A program made the translations under genes and the position numbers. 64,000 bases of DNA from contig NZ_OY759719.1 of NCBI RefSeq assembly GCF_963662555.1, positions 1,198,985 to 1,262,984 of the forward strand. The letters are read 5' to 3'. This DNA comes from Thiomicrorhabdus sp. Its GTDB lineage: Bacteria > Pseudomonadota > Gammaproteobacteria > Thiomicrospirales > Thiomicrospiraceae. Position 1 is the stretch's first letter, and every line of letters begins with the position of its first letter. Positions 54,109 through 62,942 of this stretch are shown here, one piece after another. The notes under the pieces are model-generated. The model was not told where the DNA came from, did not search any database, and saw only the letters and a program-made list of their open reading frames with translations.

Positions 54109-55035
54109 TTGAATCAAAGAACCCTTGCCAACAAAATCAAAGCCAAAGGCATTGGCTTACATACTGGTCATGAATCTGTTATGACTTTAAGACCTGCACC
54201 TGTAAATACGGGTATTGTGTTTAGACGTGTTGACTGTCTTCCAGTCGTTGAGTTTAGAGTGTCGCCTGAGATTGTGGGTGAGACCATGTTATGCACGACT
54301 GTTGTAACTCCGTTAGGTGATAAAAAACTTAAGATTGCAACTATTGAGCATTTGATGTCTGCTTTAGCGGGCGTTGGGATTGATAATGTCTATATTGATA
54401 TTACCTCTGACGAAGTGCCAATTATGGATGGTAGTTCATCCCACTTCATCTTTTTATTGCAGTCAGCAGGTATTGAAATTCAAGACGTACCAAAGAAATT
54501 TGTAAAAATCCTAAAGCCTGTACGTGTTGAGAATGATAAAGGCGGTTCTGCAGAATTTAAGCCTTATGAAGGTTACAGATTAAATTTCTCAATAGATTTT
54601 GAACACCCGGCATTTCAAGAGACAGCTGAAAAAATGACCTTAGAATTTTCTTCAACGGCCTATTTTAAAGAAGTGAGTCGTGCAAGAACGTTTGGTTTTA
54701 TGAAAGATATGGAAACCTTAAGAGCGCGTAACCTTGGTTTGGGTGCAAGTTTAAAAAATGCCATTGGTCTAGATGAACAAGGTGTTATGAACATTGAAGG
54801 GCTTAGAGACAAAGACGAATTTGTACGCCATAAAATTTTGGATGCGGTTGGTGATTTATATATGCTTGGACACCCAATTATTGGTGAGTTCACCGCCCAT
54901 AAATCAGGACATGCATTAAACAATCAATTGTTAAGAGCTTTGTTAGAACAACCAGATGCTTATGAACTTGTTGAATATCCTGATGGTGGCGAAAAACCAC
55001 CTGTGAGATACGGTAGTAGTAAAGTTGTTGCTTAA
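54109..55035 (+). CDS. lpxC: UDP-3-O-acyl-N-acetylglucosamine deacetylase
   Basis: The 308-residue zinc enzyme makes the committed step of lipid A synthesis. It has LANKIKAKGIGLHTG, the zinc-ligand region TIEHLMSALAGVGIDN, MDGSSSHFIFLL, and FVRHKILDAVGDLYMLG with further ligands. The family-matching start is a TTG at 54109 (MNQRTL), with no good in-frame ATG. A four-codon frame (ATG 54098 to TGA 54112) overlaps this TTG, which may couple initiation. A terminator follows 42 bases after the stop. Confidence 0.96.
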   Translation: MNQRTLANKIKAKGIGLHTGHESVMTLRPAPVNTGIVFRRVDCLPVVEFRVSPEIVGETMLCTTVVTPLGDKKLKIATIEHLMSALAGVGIDNVYIDITSDEVPIMDGSSSHFIFLLQSAGIEIQDVPKKFVKILKPVRVENDKGGSAEFKPYEGYRLNFSIDFEHPAFQETAEKMTLEFSSTAYFKEVSRARTFGFMKDMETLRARNLGLGASLKNAIGLDEQGVMNIEGLRDKDEFVRHKILDAVGDLYMLGHPIIGEFTAHKSGHALNNQLLRALLEQPDAYELVEYPDGGEKPPVRYGSSKVVA

Positions 55036-55076
55036 ATTTAAATAAGTTTATTACATCAAGTTTGAGATAACTCTTC

Positions 55077-55107
55077 AAAAACGCCTTTAATTACGGGCGT
55101 TTTTTTT
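55077..55107 (+). terminator. Rho-independent terminator of lpxC
   Basis: AAAAACGCC pairs with GGCGTTTTT across a ten-base loop, followed by T residues. Its right arm lies inside the 3' end of the convergent dciA gene, whose stop codon falls in the loop. Confidence 0.85.
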
Positions 55108-55563
55108 TGCCCGTAAACTTAGAGATTTTAGGGCTTTGCTTAAACCTTGAGATTTTACATTTTTACTCATCTCAAGCATTTGTTCAGCATCCTCATTGCT
55201 TGGTGGAGTGATGATTTTTTTGGTACGTACTGGTTCTGGAGACTGTGGTAGGACATGAACTTTAACAGTTCGTAACTCAAGGTGAGGGAAGTGCTCCTGA
55301 TATATACCAAGAAGGTTTGGTTCATAAAAACGCAATTGAGTCGCCCAGATACTCTCATCCAATTGCAATAACAAGGTATTTTTTTCAAAACTTACACCAA
55401 TCAAATGTGGTTGTAAATCTAACGGTAAGCTGTCTTGTCCTACCTCAAGCAATGCCTGGAAAAGCTGTGCATCTGCCAGTAAGTTTTTTAGTGCGCCTTG
55501 TGCCTGATTTAAGAGTGGTTTCATACTGTTGCTGTTTGGTTTTATGTTAGAATAATTGCTCAT
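55087..55563 (-). CDS. dciA: DUF721 protein, DciA-type helicase loader
   Basis: The 158-residue protein carries a DUF721 domain (about residues 20-105; NLLADAQLFQALLEVGQ, LDESIWATQLRFYEP), then a basic disordered tail. DciA proteins recruit the replicative helicase DnaB in bacteria that lack DnaC. The position beside and divergent from secA is typical. GGTAAA just before the ATG may be its ribosome site; the same GGTAAAATGAG is repeated in inverted orientation at 55609. Confidence 0.82.
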   Translation of the reverse strand: MSNYSNIKPNSNSMKPLLNQAQGALKNLLADAQLFQALLEVGQDSLPLDLQPHLIGVSFEKNTLLLQLDESIWATQLRFYEPNLLGIYQEHFPHLELRTVKVHVLPQSPEPVRTKKIITPPSNEDAEQMLEMSKNVKSQGLSKALKSLSLRAKKNARN

Positions 55564-55619
55564 TTTACCGTATTCGGATTATGTATAATTTGAATAATCT
55601 TACTCGCAGGTAAAATGAG
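55559..55619. repeat. 11-bp perfect inverted repeat in the dciA-secA gap
   Basis: CTCATTTTACC (55559-55569) and GGTAAAATGAG (55609-55619) are perfect complements 39 bases apart. The left arm is the dciA start region read backwards. Confidence 0.8.
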
Positions 55620-55647
55620 ATAGAATCCAATAGCAGATTCATCCATT

Positions 55648-55662
55648 TGACAATTTTTGTCA
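55648..55662. promoter_or_regulatory. Operator-like palindrome upstream of secA
   Basis: TGACAA-TTT-TTGTCA is a perfect six-base inverted repeat. It overlaps a TTGACA (55647-55652) that could be the secA -35, although no good -10 follows at normal spacing. The regulator is unknown. Confidence 0.45.
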
Positions 55663-55703
55663 TCATATTGTTAGCACTATTTTTAACTGGAATGTACATT
55701 TAA

Positions 55704-58421
55704 ATGGCCTTAAATATCTTTACAAAACTCTTTGGTAGTCGAAACGAACGTATGCTTAAACAGTATCGCAAAGCGACTCAAACCATCAACGCATTGGAAG
55801 CAGAGTACGAAGCGTTATCTGATGAAGAGCTAAAACATAAAACTGAAGAGTTTAAGCAATTACTTGCTGATGGAAAAAGTTTAGATGACATTCTTCCTCA
55901 AGCTTTTGCCGTAGTTCGTGAAGCTGGTAAACGCGTGTTTGGCATGCGTCACTACGATGTACAAATGATAGGCGGTATGGCACTGCATGATGGTCGTATT
56001 TCTGAAATGCGTACTGGTGAAGGTAAAACCCTTGTAGCGACATTACCTGTTTATTTAAATGCATTAAAAGGTGAAGGTGTTCACGTTATTACCGTGAATG
56101 ATTATCTTGCACAACGTGATGCTGAGCAAATGGGTCAGTTATATTCATTTTTAGGTTTGAGCACGGGTGTTATTTTAAGTGGTCAGTCGCAACAAGAAAA
56201 ACAAGCGGCTTATGGTAAAGATATTACTTACGGAACCAACAATGAGTTTGGCTTTGATTATTTACGTGACAATATGGCCATTTTTTCTGCCGAAAAAGTT
56301 ATGCGTGGCCAGCACTATGCGGTAATCGATGAGGTTGACTCAATTCTAATTGATGAAGCTCGTACGCCTTTAATTATCTCAGGGCCTTCTGAAGATAAAT
56401 CCCATCTTTATACGGCTATTAATCCATTGGTTGCCCACCTTGAACAGGGCCAAGAAGATTTAGAAACAAAAACATCAACTGGTGATTTTACGATTGATGA
56501 AAAGGCCAAACAAATCTATTTAACCGATGAAGGGCACGCTAAAGTAGAAGCGATGATGGCTGAGCAAGGTTTGCTTGAAGAAGGTGATAGTCTCTATGAT
56601 GCTGCTCACATTGGTTTAATGATTCACGTTAATGCGGCTTTAAGAGCGAACTTATTATTTGAAAAAAACCGCGATTATATTGTTGAAAACGGCGAAGTCG
56701 TTATTATCGACGAATTTACTGGGCGTAAGATGGAAGGACGTCGTTGGAGTGAAGGTTTACACCAAGCCGTAGAGGCGAAAGAAGGTGTTAAAATTCAACA
56801 AGAGAGTCAAACTTTTGCGTCAATTACCTTCCAAAATTATTTCCGTCAGTATGAGAAATTATCAGGTATGACGGGTACGGCAGATACTGAAGCGGGTGAG
56901 TTTTTATCAACTTATAATTTAGAAGTTGTGGTGATTCCACCAAATAAAACGCCAACTCGTAATGATTTACCAGATCTTGTTTTCTTGGATATGGAAGGTA
57001 AGTTTAATGCCATAGTCAAAGATATTGAAGAAACTCATAAAGCTAAACAACCAGTTTTAGTAGGTACTGCATCTATTGAAATGTCTGAGCTGCTCTCTCG
57101 TTTCTTAACTCAGCAAAATATTCCTCATAACGTTTTAAATGCAAAACAGCACGAAAAAGAAGCCTCTATTATTGCTAATGCTGGGCAGCCAGGAGCAGTT
57201 ACCATTGCAACAAATATGGCTGGGCGTGGTACTGATATAGTGTTAGGTGGTAATCTAGAACTTGAGCTTTCTGAGCTAAAAAATCCAACTGAACAACAAA
57301 TTGAACAAGTAAAAGAGGCTTGGAAAAAGAGACATGAACAAGTCTTAAATTCTGGTGGTTTAAAGGTTATTGGTTCTGAACGTCATGAGTCACGTCGTAT
57401 TGATAACCAGTTACGTGGGCGTTCAGGTCGTCAAGGAGATGTAGGTTCAACCCGTTTTTACCTTTCTTTAGATGACGATTTAATGCGACGTTTTGCTTCT
57501 GAAAAAGTCAAATCGATGATGAAGCGATTAGGTATGAAATCGGAAGAAGCGATTGAGCACAAGATGGTCAGTAAATCGATTGAGAGAGCTCAAAAACAAG
57601 TAGAACGTATGCACCAAGATGAGCGTGCAAATCTACTTAAATTTGATGATATCTCTAACCAACAGCGAAAAGTGGTTTATCAACAACGAAATGAGTTAAT
57701 GGAAGCGGATGATGTTTCTGATGTGGTTGATAGTCTTCGTGAACAGATTGTTGAGCAGATTGTTGGTACCTACATTCCTAAAGGTTCAATTGAAGAGCAA
57801 TGGGATGTTCAAGGACTTGAGAAGGCATTGGCAGAAGAGCTTGGTGCAGATTTTTCAATTCAAGAGTGGTTAGATAACGATAAAAATCTATATGAAGAGA
57901 AATTAGTCGAGCGTGTTATTGCTGAGTTGGCAGAGTTGTATCAAGCTAAAATGAATGTAGTTGATCCTGAGACACGTCATCATTTTGAAAAAGAAGTTTT
58001 ATTAAGAACAATTGATAGACAGTGGCGTGAACATCTGTCTGAGATGGATTACCTACGCCGTGGTATTCATTTACGTGGTTATGCACAAAAAGACCCTTTT
58101 CAAGAGTATCGTCGTGAATCCTCTGAAATGTTCCAAAACTTCTTACAAGAAGTCACCTTTGAGACGGTTAAAGTACTGTCTTTAGTACAGATTGAGGGCA
58201 CTCAAGATGTTGCTGATTTTGATGAGCAAACTGAGAAAGAACGTCCACACGATTTAGATGCAAGGCATCCAGAGGCAGAGAGTATTTCTGATGATAAGTT
58301 AGAAATTGATATTGAAGAGGAAACTACTTTTAGACGTGAAGCTCCAAAAGTAGGGCGTAATGACCCATGTCCTTGTGGATCAGGTAAAAAATATAAACAA
58401 TGTTGTGGAAAATTAAGTTAA
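55704..58421 (+). CDS. secA: Preprotein translocase ATPase SecA
   Basis: The 905-residue motor drives proteins through SecYEG. It has Walker A region [17 protein letters not shown] (about 100-117), [31 protein letters not shown] and [17 protein letters not shown]. The C-terminal zinc/SecB-binding tail has C889, C891, C900 and C901 in [17 protein letters not shown]. The length matches E. coli SecA (901). A terminator follows. Confidence 0.98.
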   Translation: MALNIFTKLFGSRNERMLKQYRKATQTINALEAEYEALSDEELKHKTEEFKQLLADGKSLDDILPQAFAVVREAGKRVFGMRHYDVQMIGGMALHDGRISEMRTGEGKTLVATLPVYLNALKGEGVHVITVNDYLAQRDAEQMGQLYSFLGLSTGVILSGQSQQEKQAAYGKDITYGTNNEFGFDYLRDNMAIFSAEKVMRGQHYAVIDEVDSILIDEARTPLIISGPSEDKSHLYTAINPLVAHLEQGQEDLETKTSTGDFTIDEKAKQIYLTDEGHAKVEAMMAEQGLLEEGDSLYDAAHIGLMIHVNAALRANLLFEKNRDYIVENGEVVIIDEFTGRKMEGRRWSEGLHQAVEAKEGVKIQQESQTFASITFQNYFRQYEKLSGMTGTADTEAGEFLSTYNLEVVVIPPNKTPTRNDLPDLVFLDMEGKFNAIVKDIEETHKAKQPVLVGTASIEMSELLSRFLTQQNIPHNVLNAKQHEKEASIIANAGQPGAVTIATNMAGRGTDIVLGGNLELELSELKNPTEQQIEQVKEAWKKRHEQVLNSGGLKVIGSERHESRRIDNQLRGRSGRQGDVGSTRFYLSLDDDLMRRFASEKVKSMMKRLGMKSEEAIEHKMVSKSIERAQKQVERMHQDERANLLKFDDISNQQRKVVYQQRNELMEADDVSDVVDSLREQIVEQIVGTYIPKGSIEEQWDVQGLEKALAEELGADFSIQEWLDNDKNLYEEKLVERVIAELAELYQAKMNVVDPETRHHFEKEVLLRTIDRQWREHLSEMDYLRRGIHLRGYAQKDPFQEYRRESSEMFQNFLQEVTFETVKVLSLVQIEGTQDVADFDEQTEKERPHDLDARHPEAESISDDKLEIDIEEETTFRREAPKVGRNDPCPCGSGKKYKQCCGKLS

Positions 58422-58540
58422 TCCGCAGTATTCTAAATTGTATTGTTAGGATTTAATAAATTGCATTAAAAGAATTTAATTAAATCCTTTTGATTAGCTC
58501 ACTTAAATTCAGTGTTATAAGTTAAGTGATATAAGCATAA

Positions 58541-58571
58541 AAAAGCCCACCGTAAGGTGGGTTTTGTTTTT
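58541..58571 (+). terminator. Rho-independent terminator of secA
   Basis: GCCCACC pairs with GGTGGGT around GTAA, with an A-rich left and T-rich right flank. Confidence 0.88.
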
Positions 58572-58614
58572 CCCCATTATCTATTGAAGATAATTGTGGT
58601 GTTAAGGAATTGTT

Positions 58615-59826
58615 ATGAATACAGATACTCAAGAATTACATCCTATTGCAGGCGTGTATTTAGGTTCTTGTGAAGCAAAAATAAAAAAGAACGGCAAAAC
58701 AGATTTAGTTATTTTGGAATTAGCTGAGGGATCGATTACCGCAGCTACTTTTACTCAAAATGCGTTTTGTGCAGCCCCTGTTACCCTAGCTAAAAATAAT
58801 TTAAAAAATGCACAGCCGCGAGCATTATTAATCAATAGTGGTAATGCTAATGCTGGAACCGGTGAACAAGGCATGGCTGATGCTCAGCAGACTTGCGCTT
58901 GGGTTGCTCAAGAGCTTGGTTGCGAAAAGAATCAAGTATTGCCTTTTTCTACAGGTGTGATTGGTGAGAATCTACCATTAGACAAGTTTCAAAGAGGGAT
59001 TCCATTAGCCTTATCAAACCTATCTATTTCTGGTTGGGAAGACGCTCGAAAAGGGATTATGACTACGGACTTGGTTCCTAAATCGGTTAGTAGAGTAGTT
59101 GACATAGATGGATGTTCAGTAACAATTACAGGCATCTCCAAAGGTTCAGGAATGATTCACCCTAATATGGCGACTATGTTAGGTTTTGTAGCAACAGATG
59201 CCAAAATTAACCAGGCTTGTTTGCAGAAATGTTTAAGTGATGCCGTGAACTTATCATTTAACAGAATTACAGTTGATGGTGATACTTCTACCAATGATGC
59301 TTGTACCTTAACGGCAACACAACAAGCCGATATGCCTGAAATCAATTCTACAGATTCATTGGCTTATAAAGCTTTTGCTAATGAAATTAATGATGTGATG
59401 ACTGAGTTAGCTCAGATGATTGTTCGTGATGGAGAAGGGGCAACTAAGTTTGTAAGTGTTATTGTTGAGAGCGGTGCATCACAAGAAGAGTGTTTGAAGG
59501 TTGCTCATGCTGTGGCGTTATCGCCTTTAGTAAAAACGGCATTATTTGCTTCAGATCCAAACTGGGGGCGTATTTTAGCCGCAGTAGGTAGGGCTGGTGT
59601 TGATTCTTTGGATGTGAATGCCCTTAAAATTTATTTAGGTGATGTTTGTATTGTTGAAAATGGTGGTAGAGCAGCAAGTTACACTGAAGAAGCAGGCCAA
59701 GCGGTAATGAATCAAACGGATATTGATATTGTGATTCAGCTAAATCGTGGTGAAGCTAAAGAAACGGTTTGGACAACTGATTTTTCATACGACTATGTAA
59801 AAATTAATGCTGAGTATCGTTCATGA
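58615..59826 (+). CDS. argJ: Bifunctional glutamate N-acetyltransferase / ornithine acetyltransferase
   Basis: The 403-residue enzyme recycles the acetyl group in arginine synthesis. It is made as a precursor that cleaves itself before the threonine in HPNMATMLGFVATDA; here T187 becomes the nucleophile of the beta chain. Other signatures are LLINSGNANAGTGEQG, STGVIGENLPLDK and SDPNWGRILAAVGRAG. Whether it can also use acetyl-CoA cannot be told. It is a single gene with a strong terminator. Confidence 0.96.
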   Translation: MNTDTQELHPIAGVYLGSCEAKIKKNGKTDLVILELAEGSITAATFTQNAFCAAPVTLAKNNLKNAQPRALLINSGNANAGTGEQGMADAQQTCAWVAQELGCEKNQVLPFSTGVIGENLPLDKFQRGIPLALSNLSISGWEDARKGIMTTDLVPKSVSRVVDIDGCSVTITGISKGSGMIHPNMATMLGFVATDAKINQACLQKCLSDAVNLSFNRITVDGDTSTNDACTLTATQQADMPEINSTDSLAYKAFANEINDVMTELAQMIVRDGEGATKFVSVIVESGASQEECLKVAHAVALSPLVKTALFASDPNWGRILAAVGRAGVDSLDVNALKIYLGDVCIVENGGRAASYTEEAGQAVMNQTDIDIVIQLNRGEAKETVWTTDFSYDYVKINAEYRS

Positions 59827-59876
59827 TTTATAGCTAATCAGAACTTAAATTATTAAGTTTCTGGTGGATATTAATC

Positions 59877-59917
59877 AAAAAAGCCCCGAATTAGATTATC
59901 TAATTCGGGGCTTTTTT
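59877..59917. terminator. Strong bidirectional terminator between argJ and hisC
   Basis: A perfect 19-bp stem (AAAAAAGCCCCGAATTAGA and its complement) with a three-base loop is flanked by A and T runs, so it should stop transcription of both convergent genes. Confidence 0.95.
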
Positions 59918-59978
59918 ATTGTTGGCCATGATTAGTTATAATTAGCCATGATTCACCAGGTTGTTGCTAGTCATTTAA

Positions 59979-61037
59979 CTAAGCAACGATGTCACTTAAC
60001 GCCTTACATAATGCTTGGTTTTCTTTGTTGTTACCAATAGTAACACGCAGGTATTGATCTATACGTGGTTTGTTAAAGTAACGAACAATAATCGATTTAT
60101 CACGTAACTTAGCAGCAATATCTTCAGCAGAAAAATCTTTATGTGTAGCAAAGATAAAATTGGCTTTTGATGGAATGACATCAAAACCGAGTTTTTCTAG
60201 GTGAGAAACCAACTCCAGACGAGTTCCTATAATTGCTTTACAGGTTTGTTGAAAAGTCGTTTCATCGTCAAAAGAAGCCACAGCTCCGTATATTGCCAAA
60301 CGGTCTAAAGGGTAAGAGTTAAAGCTATTTTTAACTCGTTCAAGACCTTCAATAAGATCTGGATGACCAATAGCAAACCCAACGCGCAAACCTGCTAAAG
60401 AACGAGATTTTGATAAGGTCTGTGTGACTAATAGATTCGGATATTGGTTCACTAGAGTAATCGCACTTTGCCCACCAAAATCAATGTAAGCTTCATCAAT
60501 GACCACAACTTGATTCGGGTGTGATTTGACTAAGCTTTCTATCTTTTCTAGTTCTAAAAGGCGGCCTGTTGGTGCGTTAGGATTAGGGAAGATAATCGCT
60601 CCACATTCTTGGTGATAGTCATTGATATCAATTGCAAAGTCATCAGTTAGTGGAATTTGTTGATAATCAATTCCATATAAACCACAGTAAACAGGATAAA
60701 AACTGTACGTAATATCAGGAAAAAGCAAGGGTTTATCGTGTTTAAGCAGAGCTTGGAAGGCATGAGCTAATACTTCATCTGAACCATTACCTACAAAAAC
60801 CTGATTTGCTTGCAGGTTATGATAGTCTGCAATACGCTGTTTTAAGACATCAGCGTTAGGATCAGGATAAAGTTTAAGTTTGTCATCAGCAACCTCTTTG
60901 ATCACCTTTAAAACACTATCAGAAGGCGGATAAGGGTTTTCATTGGTATTGAGCTTTATTAAATTACTCACCTTAGGTTGTTCACCAGGAACATAGGGGG
61001 TTAAGGTGTGAACTAACGAACTCCAAAATTGACTCAT
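59979..61037 (-). CDS. hisC: Histidinol-phosphate aminotransferase
   Basis: The 352-residue fold-type I PLP aminotransferase acts in histidine synthesis. It has [47 protein letters not shown], the PLP lysine in [16 protein letters not shown], and YLRVTIGN. It stands alone, away from other his genes. The gap upstream holds an exact palindrome at 61113. Confidence 0.95.
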   Translation of the reverse strand: MSQFWSSLVHTLTPYVPGEQPKVSNLIKLNTNENPYPPSDSVLKVIKEVADDKLKLYPDPNADVLKQRIADYHNLQANQVFVGNGSDEVLAHAFQALLKHDKPLLFPDITYSFYPVYCGLYGIDYQQIPLTDDFAIDINDYHQECGAIIFPNPNAPTGRLLELEKIESLVKSHPNQVVVIDEAYIDFGGQSAITLVNQYPNLLVTQTLSKSRSLAGLRVGFAIGHPDLIEGLERVKNSFNSYPLDRLAIYGAVASFDDETTFQQTCKAIIGTRLELVSHLEKLGFDVIPSKANFIFATHKDFSAEDIAAKLRDKSIIVRYFNKPRIDQYLRVTIGNNKENQALCKALSDIVA

Positions 61038-61112
61038 GGGATAGACTCTTAAAATTAAAAACAGATAAAGGTTAATTGGGTAATTTTCTATGGCTTATTT
61101 TACCTTAAACTT

Positions 61113-61124
61113 ACCAGGCCTGGT
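61113..61124. repeat. 12-bp palindrome ACCAGGCCTGGT, copy 15
   Basis: Exact copy in the divergent gap between hisC and the Nudix gene, extended to TTACC...GGTAA. Confidence 0.95.
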
Positions 61125-61277
61125 AAATTAGGCTTAAACAAAACTTGAATACAACAGCTAATTATATGTGAGATTCTTTTTAAGAAAACTTAACTTGTAG
61201 TTATATCCCGCATAGAATGTTTTGTTTAAAGTCATACATTATCAACCCATTATTTAAAAACAGACAAAGGTAATATT

Positions 61278-62219
61278 TTGGACTCTTATATTGATATTGC
61301 GGTAGGCGTTCTTAAAAATCAAAACTCTTTCTGCTTAAGCTTAAGGCAAAAACATCAGTCGCATGCTGATCATTGGGAATTTCCTGGCGGTAAGGTTGAA
61401 AAGCAAGAAAGTATAGAGGATGCCTTAATAAGAGAATTTAAAGAAGAGCTTGCGGTAGAAACCTCTGGCTGGAACAAACTAATTGAGATTCCATGGCATT
61501 ATGAAAAGGTATCTGTGCGATTACATGTCTATCAAACAGAGCAATATACTAATGAACCAATGGGAAATGAAGGGCAGATTGTTAAGTGGTTTACCCTTGA
61601 AGAACTTAAAGATTTAATTTTTCCAGAAGCGAATAGAGGCATTATTATGGCACTTGAATTAGCAGATAGGTATATGATTTCAGGTTCGTTCACTGATGCT
61701 GAAAATGCTCTGAATAAGTTTTCGAGAGCTCTAGATAATGGCATAAGTTTCTGTCAATTGAGAGCAAAAGGTTTAACAAACCAAGAGTTTGCTGAACTTG
61801 CAAATCCTGCTATTGACTTATGTCATCAATATGGAGCTAAACTTCTTTTAAATGGAAGGGTTTCATTACTTGAACAGTTTGAAAGTGCAGATGGAATTCA
61901 ACTGGCTTCAAATGAAATTTATCAGTTTGATAAACGTCCTATTTCCAAAGATAAGTTATTGGGTGTTTCTACCCACACTGATGAAGATATTGCTCAGGCA
62001 CTAAAAATAGAGGCCGACTTTATTTTACTTTCACCAGTTAAAGAAACCACTTCCCATCCTGATCTACCCGGAATTGGTTGGGATGTTTTTGCCCAAAAGG
62101 TAAAAGAAATCCCTATTCCTGTTTTTGCTTTAGGTGGAATGAAGGCTGATGATGTTTTAGTGGCAAAACAGCACGGTGGGCAAGGCATTGCGGCAATTTC
62201 TGGTTTCTGGCCAAGTTGA
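61278..62219 (+). CDS. Nudix hydrolase (MutT-like) fused to a ThiE-like domain
   Basis: The 313-residue fusion starts at TTG behind AAAGG. The N-terminal Nudix domain (about 1-130) has a full box from G38 to E57, beginning GGKVEKQESIEDALIREFKE, and so resembles MutT, which removes 8-oxo-dGTP. The C-terminal half (about 135-313) is a thiamine-phosphate-synthase-like barrel (FCQLRAKGL, ILLSPVKETTSHPDLPGIGW, FALGGMKADDV). It looks degenerate relative to active ThiE. This fusion is known in gammaproteobacteria; the role of the second domain is unclear. Confidence 0.88.
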   Translation: MDSYIDIAVGVLKNQNSFCLSLRQKHQSHADHWEFPGGKVEKQESIEDALIREFKEELAVETSGWNKLIEIPWHYEKVSVRLHVYQTEQYTNEPMGNEGQIVKWFTLEELKDLIFPEANRGIIMALELADRYMISGSFTDAENALNKFSRALDNGISFCQLRAKGLTNQEFAELANPAIDLCHQYGAKLLLNGRVSLLEQFESADGIQLASNEIYQFDKRPISKDKLLGVSTHTDEDIAQALKIEADFILLSPVKETTSHPDLPGIGWDVFAQKVKEIPIPVFALGGMKADDVLVAKQHGGQGIAAISGFWPS

Positions 62220-62295
62220 TTTTTAAATGGGAGATTTAGATTAAGACTAAAGTTCTTAGCCGTAACATATAAACCTTAACTTTTTCAGTTGTTCT

Positions 62296-62910
62296 CTAAG
62301 AGTTTAGTTTTACACGTAGTTGATTCGTTAGATGCTCTATTGTTTTGCTGTTATCTATAACAAAATCGGCGTGCTCTAGACGTTGTTCACGGCTGGCTTG
62401 TTGAGCAATAATTTTTATAATTAAATCTCTATTATTGCCATCTCTCTGCATGGCACGTTCTATTTGTTGTTCAACAGAACAGTCAACAACCCAAACTTCA
62501 TCTAAGTAACCAGGCCTGGTGAAATGCTTTTCAATGCTTTCAATTAAAAGCGGAATAGCCACCACAATAAAGCGAGGATTATTGGATCTATATTTAGCTA
62601 TCTGTTTTAAAGTTTCTTCTTTAATAAGAGGGTGAAGTATTGATTCGAGAGTTTTTTTAGCACTTTTGTCATTAAAAATCAGTTCTCTAAGATAGGCTCT
62701 ATTCAGTGTTTTATCTTGGTTAAGGCAGGCTTCTCCAAAGTGACTAACAACCTGTTGTAGACCATCAGAGCCAGGCTCTACAACTTGGCGAGCGATGATG
62801 TCTGTATCGATAATGGGTATGCCTTGTTGTGCTAATAGATTGGTAACCGTGCTTTTACCAGAACCTATTCCACCTGTAAGGCCAATTACGGTTGTCATTA
62901 CATTACTCAT
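62296..62910 (-). CDS. coaE: Dephospho-CoA kinase
   Basis: The 204-residue kinase performs the last step of coenzyme A synthesis. It has the P-loop IGLTGGIGSGKSTVTNLLA (residues 9-27), IIDTDIIARQVV, and VVAIPLLIES. A second ATG at 62898 (MTTVIGLTGG) is an alternative start. An exact palindrome copy at 62509 encodes TRPGY. It follows the GGDEF-EAL gene by 32 bases on the same strand, so they may be co-transcribed. Confidence 0.95.
   Translation of the reverse strand: MSNVMTTVIGLTGGIGSGKSTVTNLLAQQGIPIIDTDIIARQVVEPGSDGLQQVVSHFGEACLNQDKTLNRAYLRELIFNDKSAKKTLESILHPLIKEETLKQIAKYRSNNPRFIVVAIPLLIESIEKHFTRPGYLDEVWVVDCSVEQQIERAMQRDGNNRDLIIKIIAQQASREQRLEHADFVIDNSKTIEHLTNQLRVKLNS
62509..62520. repeat. 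12-bp palindrome ACCAGGCCTGGT, copy 16
   Basis: Exact copy inside coaE, read on the minus strand as Thr-Arg-Pro-Gly. Confidence 0.95.
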
Positions 62911-62942
62911 TTGTGATTTATACAGATAAAAGTGTAAAAGGT

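Noticed and set aside
6096..62520. Reading the repeated ACCAGGCCTGGT as a CRISPR or as Chi sites
   Set aside because: Spacing is irregular over tens of kilobases, excluding CRISPR. Chi sites are asymmetric and strand-biased, whereas this motif is self-complementary.
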